Below are positions 13,150-25,449 of a stretch of 64,000 nt of DNA, piece after piece (positions within the stretch are counted from its first letter, which is position 1; every line of letters begins with the position of its first letter). A program made the position numbers and the translations under genes. The DNA is from Ceratothoa steindachneri (taxonomy: Eukaryota; Arthropoda; Malacostraca; Isopoda; Cymothoidae). The stretch spans positions 67,156,907-67,220,906 of the forward strand of contig OZ018330.1 of NCBI GenBank assembly GCA_963969495.1, in the 5' to 3' direction. A model generated the notes under the pieces. It did not search any database. It was not told the origin of the DNA and was given only the letters and a program-made list of their open reading frames with translations.

Positions 13150-14335
13150 TCTCATCTTCCCTGGTGTTTTTTGTCCATGCACTTAAAGCCCAGAAGGAAC
13201 CTTTGCATCGTCATTGGAATCTCTACAATTTTCTGGGAAATAGTTAAGATGATATCTTAAAAATTCTAGTTTTATAAACATTCTCACTCCTAAGATTTGA
13301 AAGTTTTGTTTTAAAACTTCTACAATGATTTCATACTCTGGACTTCTATGATTCCCGAGAAAATTAAGAAAAAATACTTTAAAAATTAGCAATTCATTTT
13401 TAGCTGCCTCACTTATAACTTATGTGAAACCAGAGTTTTTCGTTAGCAACCTTATTTGAAGACCGTCAAAAGTAACTGCAGTTAATTTGCATCACTAACA
13501 CTTGGAAATTTGGGGGCCCCAAAAATAAATCATTAGCTTTTTTTCTTTAATGCCTTTACAAAATTCTCATTAAAGCCCAATTTTATGTGAAGGGGCGGAA
13601 TTGAAATTTTTTTAGGACTGACTATGGGTTGATATATCATATTATGAGAACTAGGATTAAAAGATTTAAGAAGGCCATTCTTGTCGCTCATAGTGCTGCT
13701 CGTCAGCTCTACTATTCCATAGGTAGAGGAAGCAGGGATATTTTGTGAGGCACTTAAATGCCTCGTATTAAAGAGAAAATCTGAAATTAAAAACTATTCC
13801 GAAGTCGGAAGAAATGTAACAAATTTTATGTACATTTAAAATTTTTATATATAAGAGATGTCATTTTTTGTCTTTTGAATGCAACTTATTTGAAAATGAG
13901 ATTAATTTAAATAAGGTGAGTGTTTTTAGATAAAGTAACTATAATCTTCTACTAAAAAATCTTTTTAGGTGGCTAAATGACATTTATATGTATTACTTAC
14001 CTTAAGATCTCGACAAATCTTCCATTCAGGAAGAGAGAACTTCAGAGTATCCAGTAAAGTCTTCCTGGTTTAATAATTCTCAATTAATTGTACAGAGTGT
14101 AGAACAGGAATAGATGCTAGTTTATTGCCTACATTTAAAAGCACACCATTTATATTTCTGGTTGATAAGTCTATAAAAAGTCTCCATTCAACTGGCTTAG
14201 AGGGGAAGCCTAAAGATTCAATTAATCCATTGACATTTTTGCAATATGCCAGCAGAGTATTTTGTGAAGGAGATAAGCTTTCAAAACTCTTTATATATGC
14301 TGCGGTACAAGTAATAGGTTCTTTCTGAAGCTAGT
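13150..14335 (-). pseudogene. Family A copy 2, with intron
   Basis: Read on the minus strand from the right, exon 1 (about 14,335-14,001) contains CKNVNGLIESLGFPSKPVEW, RLFIDLSTRN, LHSVQLIEN and WKICRDLK, ending at a consensus donor. An intron follows (14,000-13,781). The next exon (from 13,780) gives degenerate KYPCFLYLWNSRADEQHYER (about 13,735-13,675), ISIPPLHIKLGF (about 13,615-13,580), then GNHRSPEYE ... IKLEFLRYHLNYFPENC (13,350-13,220). Several stops and shifts break the frame, so it is a pseudogene. The order of blocks is the same as in copy 1, and copy 2 supplies the upstream exon that lies outside the window for copy 1. Function of the family is unknown. Confidence 0.78.
13781..14000 (-). 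other. Spliceosomal intron in family A copy 2
   Basis: On the minus strand the exon ends ...ATCTTAAG and is followed by the donor GTAAGTAATA. The acceptor is TTTTTAATTTCAG at about 13,793-13,781. The 220-bp intron is in phase 0 after the codon for K in CRDLK, the same site as the intron at 10-424. Confidence 0.75.
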
Positions 14336-15185
14336 AAAATATTTTAACCAAGGCTTGAAACAAGTAACTTGGCTGATTCTTTTTATAGAACAAAGTCGCT
14401 GATAAATTCGTTCCTGTAGGATTGAATTAAAGGATTAGGTTGTGTCGTGGTATAGGAAGAACCGAGTGATGGCTGGATTTCGTACGTATGGGTTTTTTAC
14501 GTACGTCAAAACTCCGTGATTACGTTTTATCTCTATGAGTGCTATATATTTGATTATGATTGATTATTATTATCTGATTATTACTTCTTTGATTTTTGAG
14601 GGTTCCTAGTGCCTTGCTTAGCGTTTCAAGGATTGAATAAAAATTTGTTAAAAAAAAACTAAAACTTTAATTAAATAAACAAAAATATTAACCTACGGAA
14701 TTTGACACACTAAATACATAGAAATGAATTCAACAAATTTAAGTGAGGCTTTTTAAAATGACACTTGAAATTATAGTGATGGTTGACCCACACCTCACTT
14801 TGATATAAAAAATGCAAACGGGCTTTACTGAAACGGATACCGTGATTTTAATCCTTTTATAGCTTCCTACTAGAATCGGGTTTGAGTCTGGCCTTGAACT
14901 CAATGGTTACGTCACCTTAAGAATGTTGTTGCTTGGATGACGCGTGCCACTTGTCCAGATATGTTCGTACGGGCAAAATAGCTTTAAAGCCACGGAGGCC
15001 TTTGACTCGTGTGGCAGATGGAGAGACTCACGCCTTCGGTAGGAAATGATCTCACCACGGTGCAGTGAAAGAAAGTTTCTTTTTTCTCTTCGGATTACTC
15101 TGGGGAATAATTCGCACTGGCTAGCGATGAGCCAATGCGGTAATCTTTTGACTCAGGGGAGTTCTAGAGGGATTTCACTCGGGGG
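14336..15185. other. Intergenic; GC content rises from about 14.85 kb
   Basis: No gene recognised. From about 14,850 to 16,080 the sequence is noticeably richer in GC than its surroundings. A decayed non-coding repeat or LTR-like sequence is possible but unproven. Confidence 0.3.
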
Positions 15186-15492
15186 TCTTCCTCAAGAGCG
15201 AGGACTATCTCTGTGCTTTGAGATGCACCAGGATATCGGGGTTTCTCTGACGAGAGTAAGTTGAACTTGCTTCTTAAATCAAGTTAACTTAAAGTTCGGT
15301 GTGACCACCAGAAACTGGTTTGAGGATGAGCTTCTTCTTATTTCCGGTATTCCTTAAGGGCGAGGACTATATCGGTGCTTTTGGATACACCAGGATAGGG
15401 GGGTTTCTCCGACGAGAATAAGTTGAACTTGATCAAGTTAACTTAAAGTTCGGTGTGATCACCATTAACTAGCTCGAGGATGAGCTTCTTCT
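15186..15492. repeat. Two-copy tandem duplication, period about 162 bp
   Basis: Copy 1 (about 15,186-15,342) and copy 2 (about 15,348-15,492) share landmarks in the same order: a GCGAGGACTAT segment, a CACCAGGATA segment, AGTTGAACTTG, ATCAAGTTAACTTAAAGTTC and GAGGATGAGCTTCTTCT. Small indels separate them. No protein frame is shared cleanly. Confidence 0.8.
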
Positions 15493-17575
15493 GAGTTAAT
15501 CTGTTTGTAGCCCGGGCCTGTTCCTGGGAGCTTCGTTGCCTTGATGACTAACGTAATCTACCTCGTTTTTCCAAAGATATTTGCTTTTTTACGGCGCAAC
15601 CCCACTGTGGTAGGGGCAAGAGGGGGTGGAAGGGGATTTGTGGACAGGTCCATTGAATGTTCCTCCTTCAATGGTTTTTCTCAGGACATATAGCAGGCCA
15701 TGAGGGACCTTCTAGCTTTAGGGCGACGCTCTTCTAATTTCGCCTATACGGTCAAATTGAATATAACCTCTCAGGGGAAATCTTGTTGTTTTAACCGATG
15801 TTAAGGTCTCGGGGCTGACCTCAGCTGATTAGCGCGTTATGTGATCTGGGCCAGCCGTTCAGCTTTTTATCGAGACGAGAGGCGAGAAGGAAGAAGGTTA
15901 ACTGGTCTCCACCGCCAGGACGTTTTGGTTAACGACCAGAGGCTCACTATATGTAGTTTCCATCTCTCCATATCACTCATCAGTCTTTAAAAATATCCAG
16001 TTTAACTGGTGATGGTGTTACAGGTACCTCTCAGCCGTGAGGGATTGGTCGTATGGCAGAATGAAGATCAAGATAAGCAACATGTTGTTTGTTTTTCTTG
16101 TTTTCTCATCAAATATAATGACTAAAAGTTAAAAATCAAAGAATAAAACATACTCTTACGATCTATATATTAAAATGATAAATTAAGATATTATTATAAT
16201 TAAATATACAATCAAATTCTTACCAATTGTGGAAGTGAGGCAAAAATAACCATCTTTTACATAATCTTTGCCCTATCACCACTGCATCGGTGCACCAAAT
16301 AGTAGCGAATTGATTTTGTATTTACGCCACCTTATTAGATCTTCAACACACATCTTGCACTAAAAATGATGAACAAATATTTTATCTTGATCCTCTAACT
16401 TCATCTCAAATATGCGTGGTAACCTGCTTTCACAAATTTTAGTTGTTCGCAGATAAAACAAAACCTATTGGGGGCATTTTTGTATTTCCTATTCATTTTC
16501 AAATGTTTGGAAATCAAGAGAAAAACATTTAAACATTTATAATTGAGAAATACATTGACAGTAAGGAAAGTATTAAAAATAAAATACTTTTAGAATAGAC
16601 AAGTGTAGATTATTACTAAACTAATCATTGAAACTATATCCACTAAAATACATGAAAACCAACAGTGTTAAGGAATAATAGTGTCAATTTATTGGCTTTT
16701 GAGTTTCAATCCTATATATTTTTAAGACTTTTAGCATATATTTTAAATATATATTTTTTATTACGTCTAGGGGTAGGATTTAATCAAAAACATAGGTACA
16801 AATATCACACACACTATAAGCTTTTGCATATTAATCACCAATCCTAAGTCTTAGGAAAAAAAAATGAAATTAACCATATAAATGACAATTAGGAATCTAA
16901 TTAAAAATAGCCAACGATAATGAGTTCTGTAAATACCTCTTTTTTCACAAAGAGATGCGTTCTTTATATACAAACTTAATCTTGACGTCACATTACATTG
17001 AAAAAATTCTGGAATTTGCAAATATGATGCCTTGCATCATGATTGCTGCATGCTATAAAAATAACATAAATGATAGTTGAAATTTGTAAGTATATGATCA
17101 GCGGTTATGCAATTTATTTAATTTTAATGAATAAATTTTGGAAACTAGCACAAAAACAAGTAAAAGTATATTATTTTTGGAGAAAAAGGACCATAGAAAA
17201 AAAATTAGGAGTGATTAAAGAAAACTGTACCAGATTTGACTTTAGTGTATTGAAATACATAAGAATCATTTAAAAAAATCTTGAAATCAAAAATAGCGCA
17301 GATATATTTCAAAAAGGTTTCCCTCAAAATTGAAAGCTCTAATTTTTTAGAGAAAAAAACCTATAGCAAAAAGATTTGTGCTGATAAAAAACAATGCCAG
17401 ATTGGAATTTAACGCATTTAAATACATAAGAATCAGTTGAAAACCCTGACAACATAAATTTAAGAGACCAGTGTAATGAATATTATAGAAGTGTGAGAGG
17501 ATTACATTCGCGTTGTTATGTTTAAAAATTAGAAAATGCAATCAGGCTAACTTAATAGGAGAAAGTATTTTTCGG
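15493..17575. other. Intergenic, GC-richer then very AT-rich
   Basis: The interval 15.5-16.08 kb is moderately GC-rich without recognised coding. The interval 16.1-17.57 kb is strongly AT-rich. I saw no supported feature. Confidence 0.35.
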
Positions 17576-17579
17576 TATA

Positions 17580-17805
17580 AGGCTAAGAAACAACTAATGT
17601 GAGCCATTGCCAAAAATGATTTCAATATTCGCTCGGGAAACAATTGTCTCAAATATGACATCCTGTCAGGACGACCAAAATAACTAGACCAAGATCTTTA
17701 AAAAAAGAACAATTGAAGAAAATTCGATGAAACTGTTAATCCATTGGGTGAAAAAATACATTTAACTCATTCCAATGTGTATCGGCTTTTAAAGGTGATA
17801 TGAAA
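17580..17805 (+). pseudogene. Mariner-type transposase N-terminal fragment
   Basis: The plus strand reads AKNDFNIRSGNNCLKYDILS and GRPK, then after a shift FDETVNPLGEKIHLTHSNVY and RLLKV. This matches the paired helix-turn-helix DNA-binding part of mariner-family transposases (F-x-x-G-D-F-D-I ... SGRP ... T-V-x-x-L-A-x-x-x-x-x-T-H-S-T-V-x-x-x-L-K). No DDE catalytic region follows, and the next recognisable sequence is a hAT remnant. It is a short dead fragment. Confidence 0.6.
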
Positions 17806-18094
17806 GGTATAATTATTAGTGTAATCAATACCTCACGACCTGTAAGAAGTACACTTGTAACAAAGAATCACATTTGTTCATCTTTTTTCTCAACTAAAAG
17901 TGAACCTTTTTTTGAGTAGTATTATTAGAGGAGACGAAAAGGAGGTTACTTAAAAATAATATTAAAAGTTCTAGACCAGGGGTGGGGAAACTCTGGCTCG
18001 CGAGCCCATCTTTCTTTGCACCCTGAGTGATATATTTTTATGAACAAATTTTTAATACTGAAATTTAAATAATAACGAAAAAAAAAGAAATATT

Positions 18095-19645
18095 AATTTT
18101 TATCGACCAATTATTAAACTCAGAGGATTTTTATCAGAATGTTGCGACAGATGCCACATATCTGCTAAAAAACTTAAACCACATAATCAAGGTGAATTCG
18201 TGAAGGAGTTTATGCTTAATGCTGTTGAGATTTTATGCCCAGAAAACTTAAATTGTTTGAAAATATTGGCGTATCGAGAACTGTTTCTGATCGTATCAAG
18301 GTAATGGCGGATGACATTCAAACTTCCTTAAAAGCAAAATCAATAAAATCTGTGTTTTATTCGTTGGCTATTGATGAGACAGCAAATCTTTCTAATAGTG
18401 CACAGATGGCTATTTATATACATGGAATAACTAGAATTCAACTTAGAGGAAGAGTTTCTTGTTTTTAAATAAATACATGGAACAACTATATAAAGATTAG
18501 ATTATTTCAAATAGTAAACTTAGCATCAAAGGATTTTGAATTACCGTATGAAAAAACGGTCTTGCAACAGATGGCGCTCAGTCTATGGTTGGTCGTGAAA
18601 AAGGGCTATTAGCTCTGATTAAGAATGAATTTAAGAAGTATCTTTTGGACCCAAGTACTTTTAATGTTACTGCTTTATTCATATGAAAATTTTATATGCA
18701 CAAATACTCAAGATGGCAAATGTGATGGAAGTACTAACGAATGCAGTTAATTTCATAAATACGCAAAGAGGTTGAACAATAGGAAAATTAAAATATTTTC
18801 GCAACATCTTGAAACCGAATATGGGTATTTATTATATGTACCATTGTTAAGTATCACGGATAAGTAAGGGTCCAATTGCTCAAGCGATTTTTTGAACTGA
18901 AAGAAGAAGTTAAAGTTCTCATGGACATGTATAAGGGGTTACTGTTGAAGAATGGGAAGATAAGGTTTCTAAGTGATCTTGCATTTTTAATATATATAAC
19001 TGGCAATTTGAAAGGCTAAACTTAAAACTACCTGGGTCCATTAAACTAATAACTTATTTGTTTTTTTTTATTTCAAAAACTTTGAATCAATGCTGCAATT
19101 ATTTATTACACAATTGAAAAATAAATGTTTCAAACATTTCCTCACATTAAGTGAGTACATTCCAAAATATACCAAGGAATATCCCGATGATTGTGAAAAT
19201 TTGGGGGGTAAATTTTAAAGCAGATTTGAAGAAACCCAAAACAATAGAATTTAACTACCTATATTTCAAACACCTTTTGTATTGCGTCCTGAGGAGGCAC
19301 CAATTGTTTGTAATTGGAATTAATTAATAAACATTCTGAAAATTTCCTAAAATCGAAATAGAGTGATCGGTAGATCACTCTATTAATTCTAAGAAATTTC
19401 CTGCATTGCATAAAAATGCTTTGAAATATGTTTCTCAATTTTCTACAACCTCTAAATGTGAACATTTCTTTTCAAAATTAAATTATGCAACAAAATAGTA
19501 TACGTACAAGACTCATTGACAAAATCATGGCTAGGCAACTACGAATAGCACTTTCATCAAAGATAGCTAAACTATCCCAACTTTGCCAAAAACGTAGTTT
19601 CATCCTTGTCACTAAAAAGTCTAATTTTAAGGTAAGCCTAATTAG
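18095..19645 (+). pseudogene. hAT-type transposase remnant (GTF2IRD2/ZBED5-like)
   Basis: Blocks appear in family order on the plus strand: HGEFVKEFMLNAVEI (about 18,185), GVSRTVSDRIKVMADDIQ and FYSLAIDETANLSNSAQMAI (18,262-18,420), LATDGAQSMVGREKGLLALI (about 18,560-18,620), LLKRFFELKEEVKVLMDMY (about 18,880-18,930), FLSDLAFLIYITGNL (about 18,965-19,010), and near the end SKLNYATK, RQLRIALSS and KIAKLSQLCQKR (19,470-19,600). The DE and DGA motifs fit the catalytic region of the hAT-related proteins annotated as GTF2IRD2-like or ZBED5-like. Many stops and shifts are present. A domesticated host gene is unlikely because the frame is lost throughout. Confidence 0.72.
19357..19384. repeat. Perfect 12-bp hairpin with 4-bp loop
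   Basis: Arms AATAGAGTGATC and GATCACTCTATT flank the loop GGTA. It lies inside the hAT remnant. No function can be assigned. Confidence 0.6.
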
Positions 19646-20278
19646 CTTTGAATATTTTAGAATACATTAGCATTAATATGTTTGTTATTACGAAATTTCC
19701 ATTGCTCTATTTTTACCCTTGACTTAAAAATGGAGAAAGACAAAGTGCTATATATGAAAAAGAAGCCATTTGGGTCTAGAAATATTGTAGAAAAACATGA
19801 AATTCTTCGAGCAGGAAAGCCCAATCCTTCATGACTGGAGTTCATGTATAAATGAAGTGAGTGATTTTTATATTAAAATATAGTTTTGTCTTTTTATTAA
19901 ATTATCTTTGCATATATAAATCTGTGATGTGCATTACGTCACTAACCTTCTTTTTTACGTGTCTTATACGAAATCTGTGATGAACCAGAGTGATTCTATG
20001 ACCTGGAGTCGCCTCTGAAGCACGCATCCGTTCTTGGGAGGACCGAAATCGATCGGCATGTGTGGTAAGAGCGCAAACTAGCACGCATTCACCTCTAAAA
20101 TTAAAAGCTTAGTAATGGAATGTGTAAGGAAAAGTGATACACAGAAACAAGGTAGAAGGAATTCGTGCTTTTTCATTTTCATCATCTCAAACCTTACAGG
20201 CACAGTTTTCATTTGGGCAGTGGTCTTTGGAGGTGTCAACGAAAAGGTTAAATTGATGCAATATATTCCGGCTTATTT
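19646..20278. other. Intergenic, no recognised feature
   Basis: I saw no coding or RNA motif. A frame at 19,902-20,084 (minus) has no recognised domain. Confidence 0.35.
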
Positions 20279-20351
20279 GTCCTCTTAGCTCAGTCGGTAG
20301 AGAACTGCTCTAGATAAAGATAAGTCGGTGGTTCCAGTCCTTGACGGGCGA
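20279..20351 (+). tRNA. tRNA-like sequence, probably pseudogene or SINE head
   Basis: The box A sequence TAGCTCAGTCGG matches the consensus exactly, followed by TAGAG. A box B-like GGTTCCAGTCC differs from GGTTCGANNCC at one base. The 5' end GTCCTCT pairs poorly with the 3' end GACGGGCGA, and the anticodon arm (ACTGCTCTAGATAAAGAT) does not fold well, so no anticodon is assigned. A compound (TA)(GA) tract starts about 80 bp downstream. A degenerate tRNA or the head of a tRNA-derived SINE fits best. A working tRNA is unlikely. Confidence 0.55.
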
Positions 20352-20429
20352 TGTTTTTCTGTCGTTGCTTTCCTCAGGGTCACTTCCAGTAGAATCATCT
20401 CTTATCTCTTGTTTCTGTGATCACTTCTC

Positions 20430-20431
<2 letters not shown>

Positions 20432-20502
<71 letters not shown>

Positions 20503-20548
20503 AGAGAGAGAGAGAGAGAGAGACAGCGAGACAGAGAGAGAGAGAGAA
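20432..20548. repeat. Compound (TA)n-(GA)n microsatellite
   Basis: About 34 bp of TA runs into about 80 bp of interrupted GA, echoing the tract at 9.08-9.17 kb. Confidence 0.93.
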
Positions 20549-21701
<1,153 letters not shown>

Positions 21702-21728
21702 TGTATTTGGGTAGCAGTGTTTATCGAA

Positions 21729-21995
21729 TGCAAATTTTGTTGAAGATCATTGGGTATTTCGCCTTAATTAATTTCCTTTGGCAACTTTCTATTCCTCTAA
21801 CTATCTTTTTCATTCCATATTTTAAATGGTGGATCACTTGTCCTGTATTCATCTCCTTTACATGAATGTGTTTGGTAAAAACCAAACAAAATTGCTAGGC
21901 TTTCGATCTTATTCGATCATCTTCGGAACGTTTTGATATGTTCTTGCCACCTTTACCGATGTAATGAGTGGAGGGAGGATCTCACAGAATGAAAG
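21729..21995 (-). repeat. Dispersed repeat R1, copy 2
   Basis: This is the reverse complement of 6,893-7,165. The minus strand reads TGQVIHHL ... [20 protein letters not shown], similar to copy 1. The (TA)n tract flanks the same end as in copy 1. The parent element is not identified. Confidence 0.8.
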
Positions 21996-22289
21996 AATGA
22001 TGATGTTCAAAGTTTTTAGTAATAGATAGATAGTGGTAGAGATAGCTTTGGTTAAAACATACCCTTGATATTTTACCCTAGGAAGGCTAGGCCACCGTGC
22101 CCCTTTCAAGAGAAGCGTAGGGAGCCTAGGTAGCCTAGATCACTGTGCAATTCTTCAAGCAAAGCCTAGGCCATTTTACAGTGGTTTTTCAGGCACGCTG
22201 TCGTATGGTCTCATCATTATTGCTTACTAAGCAAATCAAAGCGTTTCTGTGTAAAAGTTTACTTCCATAGAACCTTTTTAATCACGCAA

Positions 22290-23655
22290 AAGATCAACGC
22301 GCATTTACAAACTTTATTAAGACTGGCAGTATTAAACAAGTACAAGATTCATTGGAACAACGTTTTCCAGTTAAGCACTCACCAAGCCAGCCCACAATCG
22401 TGAAAAATGTCCGCAAATACCAACATGAAGGAACATGCTTAAATCTAAATGAAGGTCTATCGGGTCGTATGAGAAACATAAGAACAACAGAAAATATGGA
22501 AAATGTTCTGATGACACTTCTTCAAAATCCACATGTATCAGTCAGAAACAATGGGTTGCAATTGTCAAACTCATCATTTAACAACATTATTAAACATGGT
22601 TTCAAAATGGGATCCCTATAAGATGCATGCAAGACACCAGCTTCTTGAAACTGATTTTTATCGTCGTAGACAATTTGAATAATAGCTTCTCCTTAAACCT
22701 GCTCGTTTCTTGGAAAACATTGTGATTGGTGACGAGGCAGCCTTTTTAATGAATGGAAAGGTAAATAGCCATAACATTCAGCAGTATGCGCCGCTGAACC
22801 CACCCTTTCCCAAGCATTCAACTTTGACACACGTATTTGGCAGCAGAAAGTGTCTCTGTGGATCAGAATATGCGAGAATGGCTACCTTGTTGGCCCATTG
22901 TTTTACGAGAATAACTTGAATGGTGCGGCCTAGCTAAGCATAATCCACGAAAGGATCTTCCCGGAACTCCGCCAGATTTACGGCAATCAATTAAATAGAC
23001 TTTGATGAATTCAAGACGGTGCACCAGCTCATAGACAGCTTGATGTAAGAATAAAACTATAAGAAACGTTTGACAACCGCATTGTCGCGGAAATCATGCA
23101 ATTGAATGGCCCCCAAGATCTTCTGAATAAACACTGTGCGATTATTTCTTATGGGGATATCAAGAGAATAAAGTGTATTCTAATCAGAGCACAAAGCATC
23201 AACCAGTTAAGCGATAGTATCACACGTGGTCAATAGACTTAAGGAAAATCACAAGTTAAACAAAAAGGTTGCTTAATTAATGCGATCAAAGGCGCAACTG
23301 TGCTTGGAAAAAAATGGAGGACATGTGATTGGAAACGGTGCTTAGAAAATTAAAAAATGAATTTGTATTACCCATATGAAGAGGTGTTATTGTTAAAAAT
23401 AGATTTAAATATATATGTTGAGATTAACTTCGAAGTTTCATTATTTTACTTCCTTGCGCAAACATATTTTTGATAGCCTCCACTAAACCCATTAATGTAT
23501 TAATATCATAAAAGGGAATTTAATGAAATTTTCAGAATCAACAGATAAATAGTTCTTAAATTTGTTTTGTTTGTGGGACTCTAAAATCTCCAGTAGGTTT
23601 TGAGTTATACAAATTCAAAGTACGGTTAACTTTTTTCTGGGACACCTTGTATATA
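22290..23655 (+). mobile_element. Mariner-like DNA transposon remnant
   Basis: The plus strand carries an N-terminal helix-turn-helix region (KHSPSQPTIVKNVRKYQHEG, then GLSGRMRNIRTTENMENVL) at 22,352-22,621, followed by ENIVIGDEAAFLMNGKVNSH (about 22,713-22,770) with the first catalytic D in the GDEA motif. After frame changes IQDGAPAHRQLDVRIKL at about 23,010-23,060 gives the second catalytic D. A truncated C-terminus lies near 23,110-23,220. The right end CTGGGACACCTTGTA at about 23,638-23,652 looks like a mariner-type terminus, but I could not find its partner on the left. This is a dead cut-and-paste element, not a host SETMAR-type gene, since the frame is broken. Confidence 0.72.
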
Positions 23656-23698
23656 TATATACATTTTTTTTTTTTACTTTATGCATACCCATATGTAT

Positions 23699-23707
<9 letters not shown>

Positions 23708-23793
<86 letters not shown>

Positions 23794-23794
23794 C
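23708..23794. repeat. (TA)n microsatellite
   Basis: TA tract preceded by a short CACACACA stretch. It lies about 50 bp beyond the mariner-like terminus. Confidence 0.93.
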
Positions 23795-24095
23795 TTATAT
23801 ATATACTTTTTTCTTTTTTTTAGCATATTTATTCTAAAATTTATTCTTTCATACAAATTTTAATATATTTTTTTCTAACTTCTATACTTTCATACAAATT
23901 CATACATACACATTCTATTTATTTTTAATTCCAGATATACATTTACCTACACGTTTTATTCACTTTATATAAACGTATTTTAAATAATTATATATTTTTT
24001 GGAGGCGTTAAAGCCTTTATATTCTAGTTGTAGCTGAATTAATACATATTAAGTACCTATTGAAAAACTTTATGGAACATAAGTGATTTAATTAA

Positions 24096-24671
24096 TTAAA
24101 GACAGATTAAGGATTTAGGTCGCAAGTTGGTATTTTTAAGTGCATTTATCATAATTACGATGTTTTTCAACAATACATAAAAGGATAGTCTGCTGTATTT
24201 AAACCATTCTGTCAATTCCTCAGCAACAGTTCGCCTGCCACTTGGGAAGTTAGTCCGTCTTGTGATTTTCCGTTTTAGTCTCATCATGTCAATGTCCAAG
24301 TCCAGGTCCAGAGTTGGCAGTATTTCAATTTCTACTTTGTTCCATGTCTTCTTTGCTTGTGATTGTACTAAAGTGTTGATTGGTTCTAGTCCAGCTCTTC
24401 TGTGTAGTGTTCTCTGTGGAATGCATTCCCGTCTTCTTGTGTGGTTAATAATCAAGGAGGCTTTATTCTGTACCCTCTGCATAGAACTCAGCGTCTTGAT
24501 CCCTGAGGTTTGGGTGATTATCGTTTGGTATATAAGCGGCGGTCTAAGGTAGCAAAGGTAGAGTTTCCTTAAGGTACTCCTGCTTAGTTTGCGCAAGCGG
24601 AACAGTTTCACCAATTCCACCGGTGCTAAGTTGATCCGGTTTAGCTCATGATGCTTATATCCACCCCGCAC
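24096..24671 (-). pseudogene. LINE region C-terminal to RT
   Basis: A 191-codon frame reads VELVKLFRLRKLSRSTLRKL, YLCYLRPPLIYQTIITQTSG and LSSMQRVQNKASLIINHTRR, the post-RT helical region (LRKLY-x-x-x-x-RP-x-x-x-Y ... Lq-x-vQNkA) of Jockey-type elements. It ends with a stop at 24,096, and the probable 3' untranslated region continues leftward to about 24,050. Confidence 0.8.
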
Positions 24672-24672
24672 G

Positions 24673-25449
24673 TTAGCCTCGAGGCATGCTAAATTTCGCT
24701 CCCTTGTGGCCCTTGATCTGTATCTGCGCTCTTCTTTCTATCACATAATCACAGAGGATCTTTTCAATGGGTGGGCTTAGCCGAAGGTTTACGAGCGTGA
24801 ATTGCAGACCCCTTAGATAAACCTTGTCAAAGGCCTTCTGTACGTCTCTGAGGACTACGTCTACGTACTTTTTCTCCACCCTGGATTTTGCTAGCTTTTC
24901 TGAGAGTAGTGCGAGCGCGGTGTCGGTTCCTCTTCCTCTGCGGAATCTGTGCTGCTGGTCGTTAAGCGCATCGTTCTCAGCTAGCTGGTTCTGTAGCCTG
25001 TCAGCTACGATCTTTTCAAAGATCTTACCTATGAATTCCAGGAGGGAGATTGGCCTATAGTGTAGGAGTTGGTCGGGAGGTCTGTTTCCCTTCGGGATGA
25101 ATATAACCTTTGCAAGTTTAAACGCATCTAAGAAGTAACCAGTGTTCATGGCTGCCTTCATTAAGTTCAACATTCCCTGATGCAATTGCGGTGCAGCGTT
25201 AATAATGTGCGCTTTTGTTATTCCCGACCAGCCTGGAGCCTTTTGTTTGAAAGTCTTGATGGCTTCAGCGAGTTCCTGCATTGTTATTGCCCTTCCGCAA
25301 CCCACGAACTCCCTTTCTTCAGAGACGTGCGGGTACGGGTAGGTTCGCTCAATAACATCATTCAGCTCTTCGTTGTTTTCTCGTGTTATTGAAAAGACTT
25401 CTCTCCAGTGTTCCCTGAACCATTCCTTGAGTCCTATTGGTTCCTCCAT
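24673..25449 (-). pseudogene. LINE reverse transcriptase, fingers and palm without YADD
   Basis: An open stretch of 258 codons contains KTFKQKAPGWSGI, AKVIFIPKGNRPPDQLLHYR, PISLLEFIGKIFEKIVADRL, QHRFRRGRGTDTAL and VVLRDVQKAFDKVYLRGL, the standard RT motifs 0 to 3 in order. It stops at FSMPRG, where motif 4 (x-P-Q-G-S) should be. The next frame starts directly at ANVRGGYKHHELNRINLAP, which belongs beyond the YADD block. About 100-130 residues including the catalytic YADD are therefore deleted at the junction near 24,672-24,685. This is an internal deletion rather than a point defect. Confidence 0.83.

Noticed and set aside
18095..19645. Domesticated GTF2IRD2/ZBED5-like host gene
   Set aside because: The frame is interrupted repeatedly along its length, so it is a hAT-derived pseudogene.
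22290..23655. Host gene of SETMAR type
   Set aside because: The mariner-like frame is broken and no SET domain is present. It is an ordinary transposon remnant.
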